A DNA stretch of 46,819 bases. It comes from Algibacter pectinivorans (GTDB taxonomy: Bacteria; Bacteroidota; Bacteroidia; Flavobacteriales; Flavobacteriaceae). Numbering within the stretch: position 1 is the stretch's first letter; each line of letters opens with the position of its first letter. The translations under genes were made by a program, and so were the position numbers. Shown one piece after another: positions 16,679 through 25,581 of the stretch. The stretch is taken from positions 1 through 46,819 of the forward strand of contig NZ_FOMI01000006.1 in the NCBI RefSeq assembly GCF_900112595.1, in the 5' to 3' direction. The notes under the pieces were generated by a model. The model was not told where the DNA came from. It saw only the letters and a list, made by a program, of their open reading frames with translations, and searched no databases.

Positions 16679-16812
16679 GGGCGCCTGCCTGCCGGCAGGC
16701 AGGTTACCACACCCTTCGACTACGCTCAGGACAGGGGGTCGGGCTTTCCGTTACAAGTCCTCGCACCTCCTGCGTCGGGCTGTGGGCTTTCCACTGCAAT
16801 CCCTAACGCGGG
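16679..16812 (+). repeat. Dispersed intergenic repeat, copy A, with two nested palindromes
   Basis: Compared with copy B (36031-36131), this copy starts GGGCG and continues TTACCACAC, but a perfect 20-bp palindrome (CCTGCCTGCCGGCAGGCAGG, 16684-16703) is inserted between the two. A second insert (16713-16735, core CCTTCGACTACGCTCAGG) separates TTACCACAC from GGGTCGGGCTTTC. It ends in CAATCCCTAACGCGGG, as copies B and C do. It is more GC rich than its surroundings. Confidence 0.7.
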
Positions 16813-16872
16813 TTAGTCCGTAGTTTTGGCTGCTCTGTTGTATTCATGGTTTTCTTTTTAAGGTTTCAGTTT

Positions 16873-16890
16873 CCCCTCTAAAAAGAGGGG
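16873..16890. repeat. CCCCTCT hairpin repeat
   Basis: CCCCTCT, AAAA loop, AGAGGGG is a perfect 7-bp hairpin followed by GTTAAGGGGTGTG. It lies 13 bp beyond the stop of the DUF4870 gene. The T run needed for a minus-strand terminator is missing, so I call it a repeat. Confidence 0.45.
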
Positions 16891-16903
16891 GTTAAGGGGT
16901 GTG

Positions 16904-17395
16904 TTATTTTAAAAAATTAATAGTAAACGGGTATTTATACACCTCGCCATCTCTAGCCTTTAAGCTAGCTACAATTATTAAGGCCAATTCAATAATAAAA
17001 CCAATTACTGCTAGAGCACCTAAAGCGCCACCAATGTATAGTAGAGGCGAAGGCTTACCAATAGTAATACGGAAACTCTCAAAGGCACTAAAATCTATAA
17101 AATCGATACCACTAAAAATTTTAAAAACAAAAAACGGAATGGTTAAGGTGCCTAAAATAATAGCGTACAAAAACACGCTTAACTGAAAATTAATAACCGC
17201 TTTCCCGTTTCTATCTATAAATTCCGATTTGTCCTTATTCACACTCCATAAAAGAATAGGGCCAATAAAATTCCCAAACGGAATAAAGAACCTACTAAAC
17301 GTAGATAAATGAATAATAGTGGCTATGTTTTTTTGATGATTGTCTAACATGATTTTTTTCGATTGATTTAAAACATATAATAGTTTCTTATGCAA
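16904..17395 (-). CDS. DUF4870 membrane protein
   Basis: 163 residues with three to four membrane helices and the DUF4870 layout. The N-terminal NIATIIHLSTFSRFFIPFGNFIGPILLW is followed by the conserved RNGKAVINFQLSVFLY, then two helices. The C terminus reads ASLKARDGEVYKYPFTINFLK, the standard family ending. Function of the family is unknown. The gene shares its strand with padR-pspC but is separated from them by the repeat region. Confidence 0.85.
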   Translation of the reverse strand: MHKKLLYVLNQSKKIMLDNHQKNIATIIHLSTFSRFFIPFGNFIGPILLWSVNKDKSEFIDRNGKAVINFQLSVFLYAIILGTLTIPFFVFKIFSGIDFIDFSAFESFRITIGKPSPLLYIGGALGALAVIGFIIELALIIVASLKARDGEVYKYPFTINFLK

Positions 17396-17509
17396 ATATA
17401 TATCTAAAAGAAGGTACTTTGTTACGCATAGTACTAAAAATTAACATAACATTAACATTTATAGATGCCATTTATTTTCATAACTTCGTAAAAATTTAAA
17501 ACTAAAATA

Positions 17510-17965
17510 ATGGCATTAACACCAAAGAAATTAAATACTTACACCATGTTCAAGCTGCCATCGGCATACCTTTGTGGCGTAAGAACAAGACATATAGATA
17601 CCGAAAAATGTATAGTAGGTGTTAAATTTAAATGGATAAACCAAAACCCATTTAAGTCTATGTTTTGGGCTGTACAAGGTATGGCAGCTGAGTTTTCTAC
17701 TGGTGCAATAATGATAAGTAAAATTCAAGACTCTGGTAAACGCATTTCTATGTTAGTAACATCCAATAAAGCCACATTTACTAAAAAAGCATTAGGTAAA
17801 ATAACATTTACTTGTACAGATGGTAAGGCTGTAGACGACGTATTAAAAAAAGCGATAGAAACTGGCGAAGGACAAACCCTTTGGATGGAATCTGTTGGTG
17901 TTAACGAAGAAGGTGTAGTGGTATCAACCTTTGGTTTTGAGTGGAGTGTAAAATTAAAGAGTTAA
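17510..17965 (+). CDS. DUF4442 (hotdog-fold thioesterase-like) protein
   Basis: 151 residues without a signal peptide or membrane segment. FKLPSAYLCGVRTRHIDTEKCIVGVKFKWINQNPFKSMFWAVQGMAAEFSTG matches the DUF4442 pattern, whose members are predicted hotdog-fold proteins related to acyl-CoA thioesterases. The substrate is unknown. A possible promoter, TTTA-N19-TAACTTCG (17458-17488), lies upstream with one mismatch in each box. A 119-bp gap separates it from the AIM24-like gene. Confidence 0.75.
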   Translation: MALTPKKLNTYTMFKLPSAYLCGVRTRHIDTEKCIVGVKFKWINQNPFKSMFWAVQGMAAEFSTGAIMISKIQDSGKRISMLVTSNKATFTKKALGKITFTCTDGKAVDDVLKKAIETGEGQTLWMESVGVNEEGVVVSTFGFEWSVKLKS

Positions 17966-18084
17966 GTCGTTTGCCGTAAAGTCGTAAAGTTGATTTACAA
18001 CTAAACAATAAATAGTAAATAAAAATTGTAACAAAACCCAAAACAAATCAACATATAAGCGAATCAACAAAAAAACCTAACAAA

Positions 18085-18885
18085 ATGACTTCACACGAAA
18101 TAGACTATCGCATCTACGGCGAAGAAATGCAATACGTAGAAATTGAACTGGACCCACAAGAAGGCGTTGTAGCCGAAGCTGGAAGTTTTATGATGATGGA
18201 CGATGGTATTAAAATGGAAACCATTTTTGGCGATGGTTCGCAAAACGATACAGGGTTTTTAGGTAAAATATTAGGTGCCGGAAAACGAATTTTAACAGGA
18301 GAAAGTTTGTTTATGACAGCTTTTTATAACGATTTAGTCGGTAAACGTAATGTATCCTTTGCATCACCATATCCAGGAAAAATAATCCCAATAGATTTAT
18401 CGCGTTTTGGCGGCAAATTTATTTGTCAAAAAGATGCCTTTTTATGTGCTGCTAAGGGGGTAAGCGTAGGTATTGAGTTTTCTAAAAAACTAGGACGAGG
18501 ACTTTTTGGAGGCGAAGGCTTTATTATGCAAAAATTAGAAGGCGATGGTATGGCATTTGTTCATGCTGGTGGTACCATGGCTATGAAAGAACTTAAAGCA
18601 GGCGAAATATTACGTGTAGATACTGGCTGCATTGTAGGTTTCGATCAAACGGTAGATTACGATATCGAGTTTATTGGAGGTATTAAAAACACCGTTTTTG
18701 GAGGCGAAGGTTTGTTTTTTGCTAAACTTCAAGGTCCTGGTACCGTATATATTCAATCCTTACCGTTTAGTAGGTTGGCGGGTCGTGTGTTGGCATCGGC
18801 ACCTAGAGCAGGAGGAAAGAGTAAAGGCGAAGGAAGTGTGCTTGGAGGTCTTGGTGATTTGCTTGATGGCGATAATAGATTTTAA
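18085..18885 (+). CDS. TIGR00266/AIM24-like protein
   Basis: 266 residues of the AIM24 (TIGR00266) family. Characteristic segments are [25 protein letters not shown] near the start, [16 protein letters not shown]-like beta strands with [34 protein letters not shown] and the C-terminal [21 protein letters not shown]. The fold is a trimer-like beta sandwich; bacterial function is unknown. The tail is Gly/Lys rich. A terminator at 18914 ends the transcript. Confidence 0.88.
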   Translation: MTSHEIDYRIYGEEMQYVEIELDPQEGVVAEAGSFMMMDDGIKMETIFGDGSQNDTGFLGKILGAGKRILTGESLFMTAFYNDLVGKRNVSFASPYPGKIIPIDLSRFGGKFICQKDAFLCAAKGVSVGIEFSKKLGRGLFGGEGFIMQKLEGDGMAFVHAGGTMAMKELKAGEILRVDTGCIVGFDQTVDYDIEFIGGIKNTVFGGEGLFFAKLQGPGTVYIQSLPFSRLAGRVLASAPRAGGKSKGEGSVLGGLGDLLDGDNRF

Positions 18886-18913
18886 ACTTATAAAAAATAA
18901 GATTTTTGTTAAA

Positions 18914-18940
18914 GGCTGCACCATTTGATGCAGTCTTTTT
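18914..18940 (+). terminator. Rho-independent terminator after the AIM24-like gene
   Basis: GGCTGCA and TGCAGTC form a 7-bp stem (one G-T pair) around an 8-nt loop, followed by TTTTTATATTTT. Confidence 0.7.
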
Positions 18941-18982
18941 ATATTTTAGCATGTATTATATTTATACCTTAACCCTAAGACC

Positions 18983-20566
18983 TTGCGTTTAAAATTCCTA
19001 TTTAACCTATTATTTTTATCCGTTTATTTATTTGGTATTCCTGGTATTTCTCAAAATAATCATGAGGGTCCAAATTTAAAATATATTGATTCGGCAAATA
19101 ATATAATCGATAAAAACCCTAATAAAGCAGCTTTATTTTTAGATTCAATTGCGCTACCCCTAAACCAAAACATTAAAGGGCATCTTGCCTGTTATTACGA
19201 GCTAAAAGTTTTAATTAACGATAAAAATAACGAAACCGTAAAACGGTATCAAAATAGCATTTTGGCATTAAAATATGCAGAGCTTGAAAAAAATTATGAT
19301 GTGGCAGGTTGGGCTTCATTAGAGCTTTTTTATAACTCTTATATCGTAAAAAAAGATACTAGTGCATATAAGTATCTAGCAAAAGCCGAAAAGTTTTATA
19401 AACTTGCCAATAACGAGCCTGGGATTGTTGAAGTTACCCAAATGAAAGCGCTAGAAGCTCTAGGAGAAAAAAAATATACCCAAAGTAATGCGATATTATT
19501 AAATAATTTAGAACGTTATAAAAGTATTAAAGATGATGCTTACTACCATATGTATGCTTTATTTTTATTAACTACCAATTATCTAGATTTAAATAATTTA
19601 AATGCTGCACATAAACACTTTAAAAGCTTAAAGGCCTTAAAAGATAATCCTACTATTCAACCTAATTTGCATAAACGGCATTTAGCAACAGCATATGGCA
19701 GCTTAGGTGAATTTCATTTTAGTAAAAAGGCTATCGATTCAACATTGTTTTACTTGTCTAAATCTGATGAGGTTAGAGATGGAATGAACGATAATGATAA
19801 AAGAAATTATTATAACCTATATATTGATTATTACGATTATAAAGGAGACTTTAAGGCTAAAAATAGCTATGTAGATTCTTTAAGAATTTTAGAAAATGAG
19901 GTGTTGAAAAAAACGATGAATGCCAGCTTGCTTATTGGCGATTCATTAATGCAAGCTGAAACTGAATTAGGTAAAGAGCGCAAGTGGAAAAACATTAATA
20001 AACTATGGATTATAGTTTTAATCATTGTTGTGCTAGTCGTATTGTTTTTTTATATTATTAAACATAAACGCGCCTTAAAAATGGAGGATAGTTATGCAAA
20101 AAATAAGGACGAGTTTAGTTATTTAAAATCCAATCATGAAAAGCTTAAATTAAAAGTTCATGGTTTGGAAGAATATATAAGCGATGTAAAAAAGGAAATT
20201 AAGACTATTTCTTCTATTGATGGAGGTCAAAACCAGCAATATAAAGTCAAGGAGTTATTTAAAAACTTACATGTTAATGCGCCACTTCTTTTGGATAAAA
20301 ACGAGGATCATTTAAAATTGGTAAATGAACTTAATATTGAGTTTTTTACAAAAATTAAAAAGAATTATCCTCAATTAGTAGATTCCGAAATTATAATATG
20401 CTATTATTTATTTGTAGGTTTTAAAAGTAAAGAGATCGCTGTGTTTTTAAAATCCACTACGCGTGCCGTTGAAGGTAAGCGTTATCGTATTTCTAAAAAA
20501 ATGAATCTTCAGGAAACCGAATACACTTTGGTAGATTTTCTTCAAAACGAATTTAAAAACATATAA
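18983..20566 (+). CDS. TPR-containing membrane-anchored regulator with C-terminal HTH
   Basis: 527 residues starting at TTG (18983), chosen because it gives a complete signal sequence (RLKFLFNLLFLSVYLFGIPGIS). Residues about 30-310 are helical pairs with TPR character. One membrane helix follows near 341-361 (LWIIVLIIVVLVVLFFYII), then a coiled coil (about 370-410). The cytoplasmic end (464-527) holds a LuxR/FixJ-like helix-turn-helix: SEIIICYYLFVGFKSKEIAVFLKSTTRAVEGKRYRISKKM. The layout suits a periplasmic sensor coupled directly to DNA binding, as seen in many Bacteroidota. The target is unknown; the T9SS-exported protein next door is one candidate. Confidence 0.8.
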   Translation: MRLKFLFNLLFLSVYLFGIPGISQNNHEGPNLKYIDSANNIIDKNPNKAALFLDSIALPLNQNIKGHLACYYELKVLINDKNNETVKRYQNSILALKYAELEKNYDVAGWASLELFYNSYIVKKDTSAYKYLAKAEKFYKLANNEPGIVEVTQMKALEALGEKKYTQSNAILLNNLERYKSIKDDAYYHMYALFLLTTNYLDLNNLNAAHKHFKSLKALKDNPTIQPNLHKRHLATAYGSLGEFHFSKKAIDSTLFYLSKSDEVRDGMNDNDKRNYYNLYIDYYDYKGDFKAKNSYVDSLRILENEVLKKTMNASLLIGDSLMQAETELGKERKWKNINKLWIIVLIIVVLVVLFFYIIKHKRALKMEDSYAKNKDEFSYLKSNHEKLKLKVHGLEEYISDVKKEIKTISSIDGGQNQQYKVKELFKNLHVNAPLLLDKNEDHLKLVNELNIEFFTKIKKNYPQLVDSEIIICYYLFVGFKSKEIAVFLKSTTRAVEGKRYRISKKMNLQETEYTLVDFLQNEFKNI

Positions 20567-20759
20567 CCTAAGCTTTTTATTAGCCACATTTAATTTTTCA
20601 CCTTTAAACTTAATGTGTGTAGTGGGTGTGTAGTGTTTTATAGCACTTGTTTTATAAGGTTTTTGATATTTGTTGTGTTGTAAAAACCGCTACTCTAAAC
20701 CTAGTTTAGTTGATGCAGAAATAGCACAATAATCTATCTTAAATTTAATTAAATAAAAA

Positions 20760-23429
20760 ATGAAAAAAATCTACGCAATTTTATTTACGGTGTTTTTCTC
20801 TGTTTTATCTTTTGGGCAAAACGATAAAAGCTGGAGTAAAAAAGGAACGAGTAAAAAGGAAACTTTTTACAATGTTCAAGCAAAATTTAACAAATACTGG
20901 GAAAACAAAACGCCAGCAAAAGGACAAGGTTATAATATTTTTAAACGTTGGGAGAAAAAGGTAGCCGATAAGGTGTATCCATCGGGGGATTTGTCATTAC
21001 TTTCATCCAACTATGCTAATTACATAGAATGGTCGCAAAAAAATAAAGCTTTAAACAAAACAAGTGCGAAGTCTAATGCTTCAAGCTGGTCTACTTTAAA
21101 TGGTAATTCGGTAGCGTCGGGCTACGATACAGGTTCTGGTAGATTATCATTTATAACCTTCGACCCTATAGATGCCTCCACGTTTTATGTTGGCGCTCCA
21201 GATGGTGGCTTATGGAAAACTACAGATGGCGGTAATAACTGGACAACGAATACCGATTTTTTAAGTGTTATAGGTTGTTCTGGGTTGGTAATACACCCAA
21301 CAAACACATCTACCATGTATTTAGCAACAGGAGATAGAGGTGGAGATAGAAGAAGTATAGGTGTACTAAAAACCACAGATGGTGGTGCTACATGGAATCC
21401 TACAGGCTTAACTTGGACTGCGGCCGATAATTACAGAATTACAAAAATTGTTATGGACCCCAATACACCAAATACCATGATGGTAGCAACCGATGGTGGT
21501 GTATATAGAACTACCGATGGGTGGGCAACCCATACATTAACCACTAATGTAGAAGCGTTTTATGATATTGAATTTAAACCAGGAGCAGCCGTTGGAAATT
21601 CCAATACCGTTTATGCGGCTAGCGTTTATAACGATTCCGAAGGTTATATTTATAAATCGACCGATAATGGTGTAACCTGGAGTATTGCTTCGGGTATTCC
21701 AACAACCGATGTAAGTCGAATTGAAATGGCTGTATCGGCTGCAAACGTAAATGTGGTTTACGCCATTGCAGGAAACCTAGAACGTGGCTTAAGGGGTGTT
21801 TATAAATCGACCGATAGTGGATCTAATTTTTCATTGGTGTACCACACAACAGCTACAACTCCTAATATTTTACATGCTAGTGATAATCCACCTTCAGCAC
21901 CAACTCCAGGTTGGAATGGCGGACAAGCAGACCATGATTTGGCAATTGCAGTATCTCCATTGGATGCCAACTTAGTAACCATAGGTGGTATAAACCAGTG
22001 GCAATCTACAAATGGTGGCACCAGTTGGGAAAGAATAACGTATTGGTTGGGTGTAAAAGATGGTTACCCTGGGTCTCAATACCCATCAACTGAAACGAAA
22101 CCATATATCCATGCAGATATTCAATATATTGCGTATTCTCCGCACGATGATACTACTTTATATACAACTTGCGATGGAGGAATATCAAAAGGGATTTCAA
22201 ACGGACAATCGGCATGGGAAGATATTACCAATAACATAGCAGTTGGTCAGCAAACAAATATTGCACTTTCTGCTACAGACCCAAATAAATATTTTGCAGG
22301 TTTACAAGATATAGGCTCTATTATGGCAACTAGCGCAGGTATGTGGTCTGTTTTAAGTGGTGGTGATGGTGAAGATGGTTTTATAGATCGTACGGATGAT
22401 AATATCATTATTTCATCTACAACAAATGGGCAGTTTTACCGCACAAGTTATGGTGTGGTATCGTATTTTCCATCAACAAATGGCGAGTGGTTTAGCCCCA
22501 TTCATCAAGATCCAGTTGAAGCAGATTGGGTTTATTTAGGCGGAAGACCAGCATTATATAAAAGTACCGATATGCTAACTAAACCAAATGGCGATTCGGC
22601 TCCAAATTGGACGGCCTTAGGCACGCCTGCTGCTGGTAAAAATATTTTACGTTTTGAAATTGCACCAAGCAATAATAAAGTTATGTATGCCATTACAGAA
22701 AATAAACTTTCAAAATCTACAGATGCTGGAGTGAACTGGACAGATGTAACAGGTACTTTACCTGTTGGGGCGGCATCACTAAAAAACTTAGCTATATCCA
22801 ATGCTAACCCTAACGAGGTATGGGTTGTGTTTTCTGGATATAACGCGTCTAGTAAAGTATTTAAAACAAATAATGGCGGAACCTCATGGACAGATGTTTA
22901 CTCTAGTACACTGCCAAACTTACCTATAAATACTATTGTACATCTTAAAAATAGTACCCAAAATGGGGTGTTTATAGGAGCCGATATTGGAGTGTATTAT
23001 ATTGATGATTCTCAAACGGCGTGGACAGAAGAAGCCACCAACTTACCTAGAAACGCAGTTCAAGATTTAGAGGTGTTTTACACATCGCCTACAAGCGCAA
23101 AGTTAAGAGCTGCTACTTATGGTAGAGGTTCATGGGAAACAACTATAGACTTTACTACTTTAGAAGTTAATGAAAACACTATGTTAGCTTCTGAAGCCCC
23201 CAGGTTTCATCCAAATCCTGTAAAACAAGGGTTTGTAAATGTGAAGTTGAACAACCCAAACTCAAAATTCGATTTCGAAATTTATAACAACATTGGCCAA
23301 AAGGTATCTTCTGGAACAATTGACCGTAACAATACTGTTATCGACCTAAAAAATAACACTAGTGGATTCTATTTTATAAAGGTGAAAAATGAGAATAAAG
23401 TGTACAGTCAGAAAATAATAATTGAGTAG
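20760..23429 (+). CDS. Secreted Asp-box/sortilin-like repeat protein with T9SS type A sorting domain
   Basis: 889 residues. A signal peptide (MKKIYAILFTVFFSVLSFGQ) is followed by beta-propeller repeats with Asp-box motifs: TDGGNNWT, TDGGATWN, TDNGVTWS, TDSGSNF, TNGGTSWE, TDAGVNWT and TNNGGTSWT. This is the VPS10/sortilin or BNR-type propeller, often annotated as glycosyl hydrolase. The last 75 residues (HPNPVKQGFVNVKL...SGFYFIKVKNENKVYSQKIIIE) form a T9SS type A sorting domain, so the protein leaves the cell by type IX secretion and is attached or released at the surface. I see no confirmed catalytic residues, so enzymatic activity is open. Confidence 0.88.
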   Translation: MKKIYAILFTVFFSVLSFGQNDKSWSKKGTSKKETFYNVQAKFNKYWENKTPAKGQGYNIFKRWEKKVADKVYPSGDLSLLSSNYANYIEWSQKNKALNKTSAKSNASSWSTLNGNSVASGYDTGSGRLSFITFDPIDASTFYVGAPDGGLWKTTDGGNNWTTNTDFLSVIGCSGLVIHPTNTSTMYLATGDRGGDRRSIGVLKTTDGGATWNPTGLTWTAADNYRITKIVMDPNTPNTMMVATDGGVYRTTDGWATHTLTTNVEAFYDIEFKPGAAVGNSNTVYAASVYNDSEGYIYKSTDNGVTWSIASGIPTTDVSRIEMAVSAANVNVVYAIAGNLERGLRGVYKSTDSGSNFSLVYHTTATTPNILHASDNPPSAPTPGWNGGQADHDLAIAVSPLDANLVTIGGINQWQSTNGGTSWERITYWLGVKDGYPGSQYPSTETKPYIHADIQYIAYSPHDDTTLYTTCDGGISKGISNGQSAWEDITNNIAVGQQTNIALSATDPNKYFAGLQDIGSIMATSAGMWSVLSGGDGEDGFIDRTDDNIIISSTTNGQFYRTSYGVVSYFPSTNGEWFSPIHQDPVEADWVYLGGRPALYKSTDMLTKPNGDSAPNWTALGTPAAGKNILRFEIAPSNNKVMYAITENKLSKSTDAGVNWTDVTGTLPVGAASLKNLAISNANPNEVWVVFSGYNASSKVFKTNNGGTSWTDVYSSTLPNLPINTIVHLKNSTQNGVFIGADIGVYYIDDSQTAWTEEATNLPRNAVQDLEVFYTSPTSAKLRAATYGRGSWETTIDFTTLEVNENTMLASEAPRFHPNPVKQGFVNVKLNNPNSKFDFEIYNNIGQKVSSGTIDRNNTVIDLKNNTSGFYFIKVKNENKVYSQKIIIE

Positions 23430-23739
23430 AAAGCAAATTGAATTAAGCGGTAATAGGGTTTAATTGAATTTGATTAATAGCTTTTTCCTCATTAAACCAA
23501 TCCTGTATAGTTCGCTATGCAGGATTTTTATAATAAAGCTAATCACTTATCTAGACTAATGTTTTAGTTTAAGCGTTTATTGTGTTTTAGAACTTAATGT
23601 AAAGTTTGCATGGTATTTATGTTAATATTACTTAAAATTATAGAATTTGATTATTTTTTTAGTAAATTTAGACATCAAAAAAATATAGCCTATAAAACAA
23701 ATTTACCTATCATTTTAACCTAAAAACCCAGTAAAGATC
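23430..23739. other. 310-bp gene-free gap
   Basis: It contains the UUCG-loop terminator of the preceding gene (23499-23530) and the AT-rich leader of the next gene. I see no small gene, repeat or recognised promoter in the remainder. Confidence 0.6.
23499..23530 (+). terminator. Rho-independent terminator with TTCG tetraloop
   Basis: AATCCTGTATAG and CTATGCAGGATT pair over 12 positions (one G-T) around the stable loop TTCG, followed by TTTTAT. It ends the transcript of the T9SS protein gene. Confidence 0.88.
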
Positions 23740-23937
23740 ATGGCAAGAGCAATGCTAGATTACACCAAAACGATACTTAATAAAGTTAGTTTTGATGCGT
23801 CGTTGTTTTGCAAAGAAGTACAAAAGGCATTAAATAGATTGTTGCCTTATGAGATTGAAGAGCTTAAAATTTATATTCATTCTCTGGTATTGCAAAACCC
23901 AGAATTAAATCAATGTATGGTTTTATTAGACCATTAA
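23740..23937 (+). CDS. Small hypothetical protein (65 aa)
   Basis: 65 residues without a signal peptide or membrane helix. MARAMLDYTKTILNKVSFDASLFCKEVQKALNRL is followed by LPYEIEELKIYIHSLVLQNPEL, so it is all helical by appearance. It is probably a real gene: it has an A-rich leader (CAGTAAAGATC), normal base composition and its own strong terminator. I recall similar small proteins in Flavobacteriaceae but know of no function. Confidence 0.65.
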   Translation: MARAMLDYTKTILNKVSFDASLFCKEVQKALNRLLPYEIEELKIYIHSLVLQNPELNQCMVLLDH

Positions 23938-23942
23938 TTTAT

Positions 23943-23970
23943 AAAGCGACCAAACGGTCGCTTTTTTTTT
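23943..23970 (+). terminator. Rho-independent terminator of the 65-aa gene
   Basis: AAAGCGACC, loop AAAC, GGTCGCTTT and a run of nine T. It begins 6 bp after the stop codon. Confidence 0.85.
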
Positions 23971-24126
23971 GGATAAGTTGCATTGGTGCATCAAAATTAT
24001 GTAAATGGATTTTAAACCAAAAAACAGAATCTTATTGTAAGTGATTAAAACTATAAGATTTAAGGTAGAAAAGTGTTAAAGTTTTACATTAAGCCTAATT
24101 TTTATTATTAAATAATTTAATCTTTT

Positions 24127-24134
24127 TACATTTG
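24127..24134 (+). promoter_or_regulatory. Promoter -7 box of the MbnP/MbnH-like cluster
   Basis: TACATTTG exactly matches TAnnTTTG and lies 20 bp before the first start codon. TTTA at 24101-24104 is a weak -33 candidate at a spacing of 22. Confidence 0.5.
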
Positions 24135-24154
24135 TACTAACTATAATAGTTATT

Positions 24155-24532
24155 TTGAAAAGGACTTTAGTTTTTATATTACTTATAGCTTTTGTTATAA
24201 AGCCAATATATAACCTTGGTTATTTAGCATATTACGAAATAAATGTGGAATATATTACCGAAATGTTCTGTGTAAATAAAGAAAAAGTGGAACTTGCTTG
24301 TAATGGTAAATGTCATTTATCTCAACAATTACAAACGGATACAAACTCGCAAGAAGATAATAAAACTTTAGTCTTGTTAAACGAATATTTGTTTGGTTTA
24401 TACTTTCAAGAATACGAAAACTTCAAATATAAGGAAGTCAAAATCTCTTTAAATAAAAAAGTAAATTCATTATGTAATAACAGTTATGCCTATCTCTACG
24501 AGCATAACCATTTTCGCCCACCTATGGTGTAA
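24155..24532 (+). CDS. Small membrane-anchored protein with Cys motif, MbnP-cluster associated
   Basis: 125 residues. The TTG at 24155 is the only start that keeps the whole N-terminal helix (RTLVFILLIAFVIKPIYNLGYLAYY). Three cysteines follow in FCVNKEKVELACNGKCHL (Cys39, Cys49, Cys53), a C-x9-C-x3-C pattern that could bind a metal, with a nearby His54. The C terminus is tyrosine and asparagine rich and ends in HNHFRPPMV. It stands first in a cluster with MbnP- and MauG-like genes. Function is unknown; metal handling is inferred from the cysteines and neighbours. Confidence 0.72.
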   Translation: MKRTLVFILLIAFVIKPIYNLGYLAYYEINVEYITEMFCVNKEKVELACNGKCHLSQQLQTDTNSQEDNKTLVLLNEYLFGLYFQEYENFKYKEVKISLNKKVNSLCNNSYAYLYEHNHFRPPMV

Positions 24533-24655
24533 ATTGATTTCTTAAAACAGGCTAGCCAGCCTTAAACATTATTATTAAAAATCAATATTTTAACAATTTA
24601 GCAGCCGTCATTAAATTAAAGACGATTGGGCTGTTATAACTTTATACCATAATTA

Positions 24656-25456
24656 ATGAAAATTTTAAAATATACATTAGGACTTTTATTATCTATATTT
24701 ATTGCTTCTTGTTCATCAGACGACCATGATACGATGGAGGATTTAACAGGACAAACAGGTAGTTTAATACTTAAATTCGATAACGGAATAGGCAATCAAG
24801 ACTTTATTTTTGGTACAACATATACCAATTTTAAAGGTGAAACATATCAACTAGAAACTTTAAAATACTTAATATCTAATGTAAGGTTAACAGATAACCA
24901 AGGTAACACTTACACATACCCAGAAGAGGAAAATATTTTTATTGTAAGTGAAGCAAATGGAAATGCTGCAGGCGAAATATATATTACTTTAAACAATATA
25001 GATGCAGCAAATTATACACATGTTACCTTTGGAATTGGAGTAGATCAAGAGCGCTATGCCTCAGGAGCAGATGGTCAAGGCGATTTTTTAACCACCGCAC
25101 AAGATGAAGGCATGATGTGGTCTTGGGCAACTGGATATAGATTTATGCGACTAGATGGAACTTATTCATCGCCAACCAAAACTAATGCCGCATTAAATAT
25201 ACATATGGGTAGCGTTGGTACTTCTGTAGACAACTACAAAGAAACTACTTTAGCTTTTCCAAACGAGGTGTTGGTAAGAGAAGCTAAAGAGCCCTCTGTA
25301 CATATTAAAGCAGATATAGCTCAGGTTTTCGATGGCTTAACCTCTGTGAGTTTCGATGCTGGTTATGCCCAAGTACATACCGATGAAATTACAACCGGAG
25401 TTATAGCAACAAACATGAGTGGTATATTTTCTGTACACCACGTACATAACGACTAA
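24656..25456 (+). CDS. MbnP-like lipoprotein
   Basis: 266 residues. Lipoprotein signal MKILKYTLGLLLSIFIASC (Cys19). The mature part has the MbnP pattern: GSLILKFDNGIG, then TYQLETLKYLISNVRLTD, HVTFGIGVDQE and the key segment MMWSWATGYRFMRLDG, ending with IFSVHHVHND. The only two tryptophans are Trp155 and Trp157, inside the segment where MbnP of methanotrophs has a Trp that MbnH oxidises to kynurenine. MbnP/MbnH proteins are linked with copper. The di-haem gene follows after 125 bp. Kynurenine formation here is an inference. Confidence 0.85.
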   Translation: MKILKYTLGLLLSIFIASCSSDDHDTMEDLTGQTGSLILKFDNGIGNQDFIFGTTYTNFKGETYQLETLKYLISNVRLTDNQGNTYTYPEEENIFIVSEANGNAAGEIYITLNNIDAANYTHVTFGIGVDQERYASGADGQGDFLTTAQDEGMMWSWATGYRFMRLDGTYSSPTKTNAALNIHMGSVGTSVDNYKETTLAFPNEVLVREAKEPSVHIKADIAQVFDGLTSVSFDAGYAQVHTDEITTGVIATNMSGIFSVHHVHND

Positions 25457-25469
25457 TTTATTACAGGCT

Positions 25470-25514
25470 AGTTTCCTCGATAACTAATATCGAGGAAACT
25501 TATTTGTTTTTACA
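25470..25514 (+). terminator. Strong hairpin between the mbnP- and mauG-like genes
   Basis: AGTTTCCTCGAT and ATCGAGGAAACT form a perfect 12-bp stem with a 7-nt loop, followed by TATTTGTTTTT. It is a terminator or an attenuator that would lower expression of the haem enzyme relative to MbnP. Confidence 0.65.
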
Positions 25515-25581
25515 AATAAATAAATGTCTTTTTTAATACCAAAGCACCAGTTATTAGGTCTTTGGTTTAACGTTTATTAAA

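Larger units (their letters stand above)
16552..16903. other. 352-bp gene-free region filled with palindromic repeats
   Basis: No real gene is seen here. Apart from the padR leader (about 16552-16630), nearly all of it is repeat DNA: a TTTCGAT hairpin element, a composite element with conserved ends shared with two other sites in the window, and a CCCCTCT hairpin. The 77-codon frame at 16590-16823 is translated repeat (it reads LPAGRLPHPSTTLRTG) and I do not accept it. Confidence 0.75.

Noticed and set aside
16590-16823. Open frame of 77 codons
   Set aside because: It is translated repeat DNA (LPAGRLPHPSTTLRTG); there is no gene-like start region and the sequence is explained by the palindromic elements.
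18674-18928. Open frame of 84 codons at the end of the AIM24-like gene
   Set aside because: It lies within the AIM24-like coding sequence in another frame and runs into its terminator.
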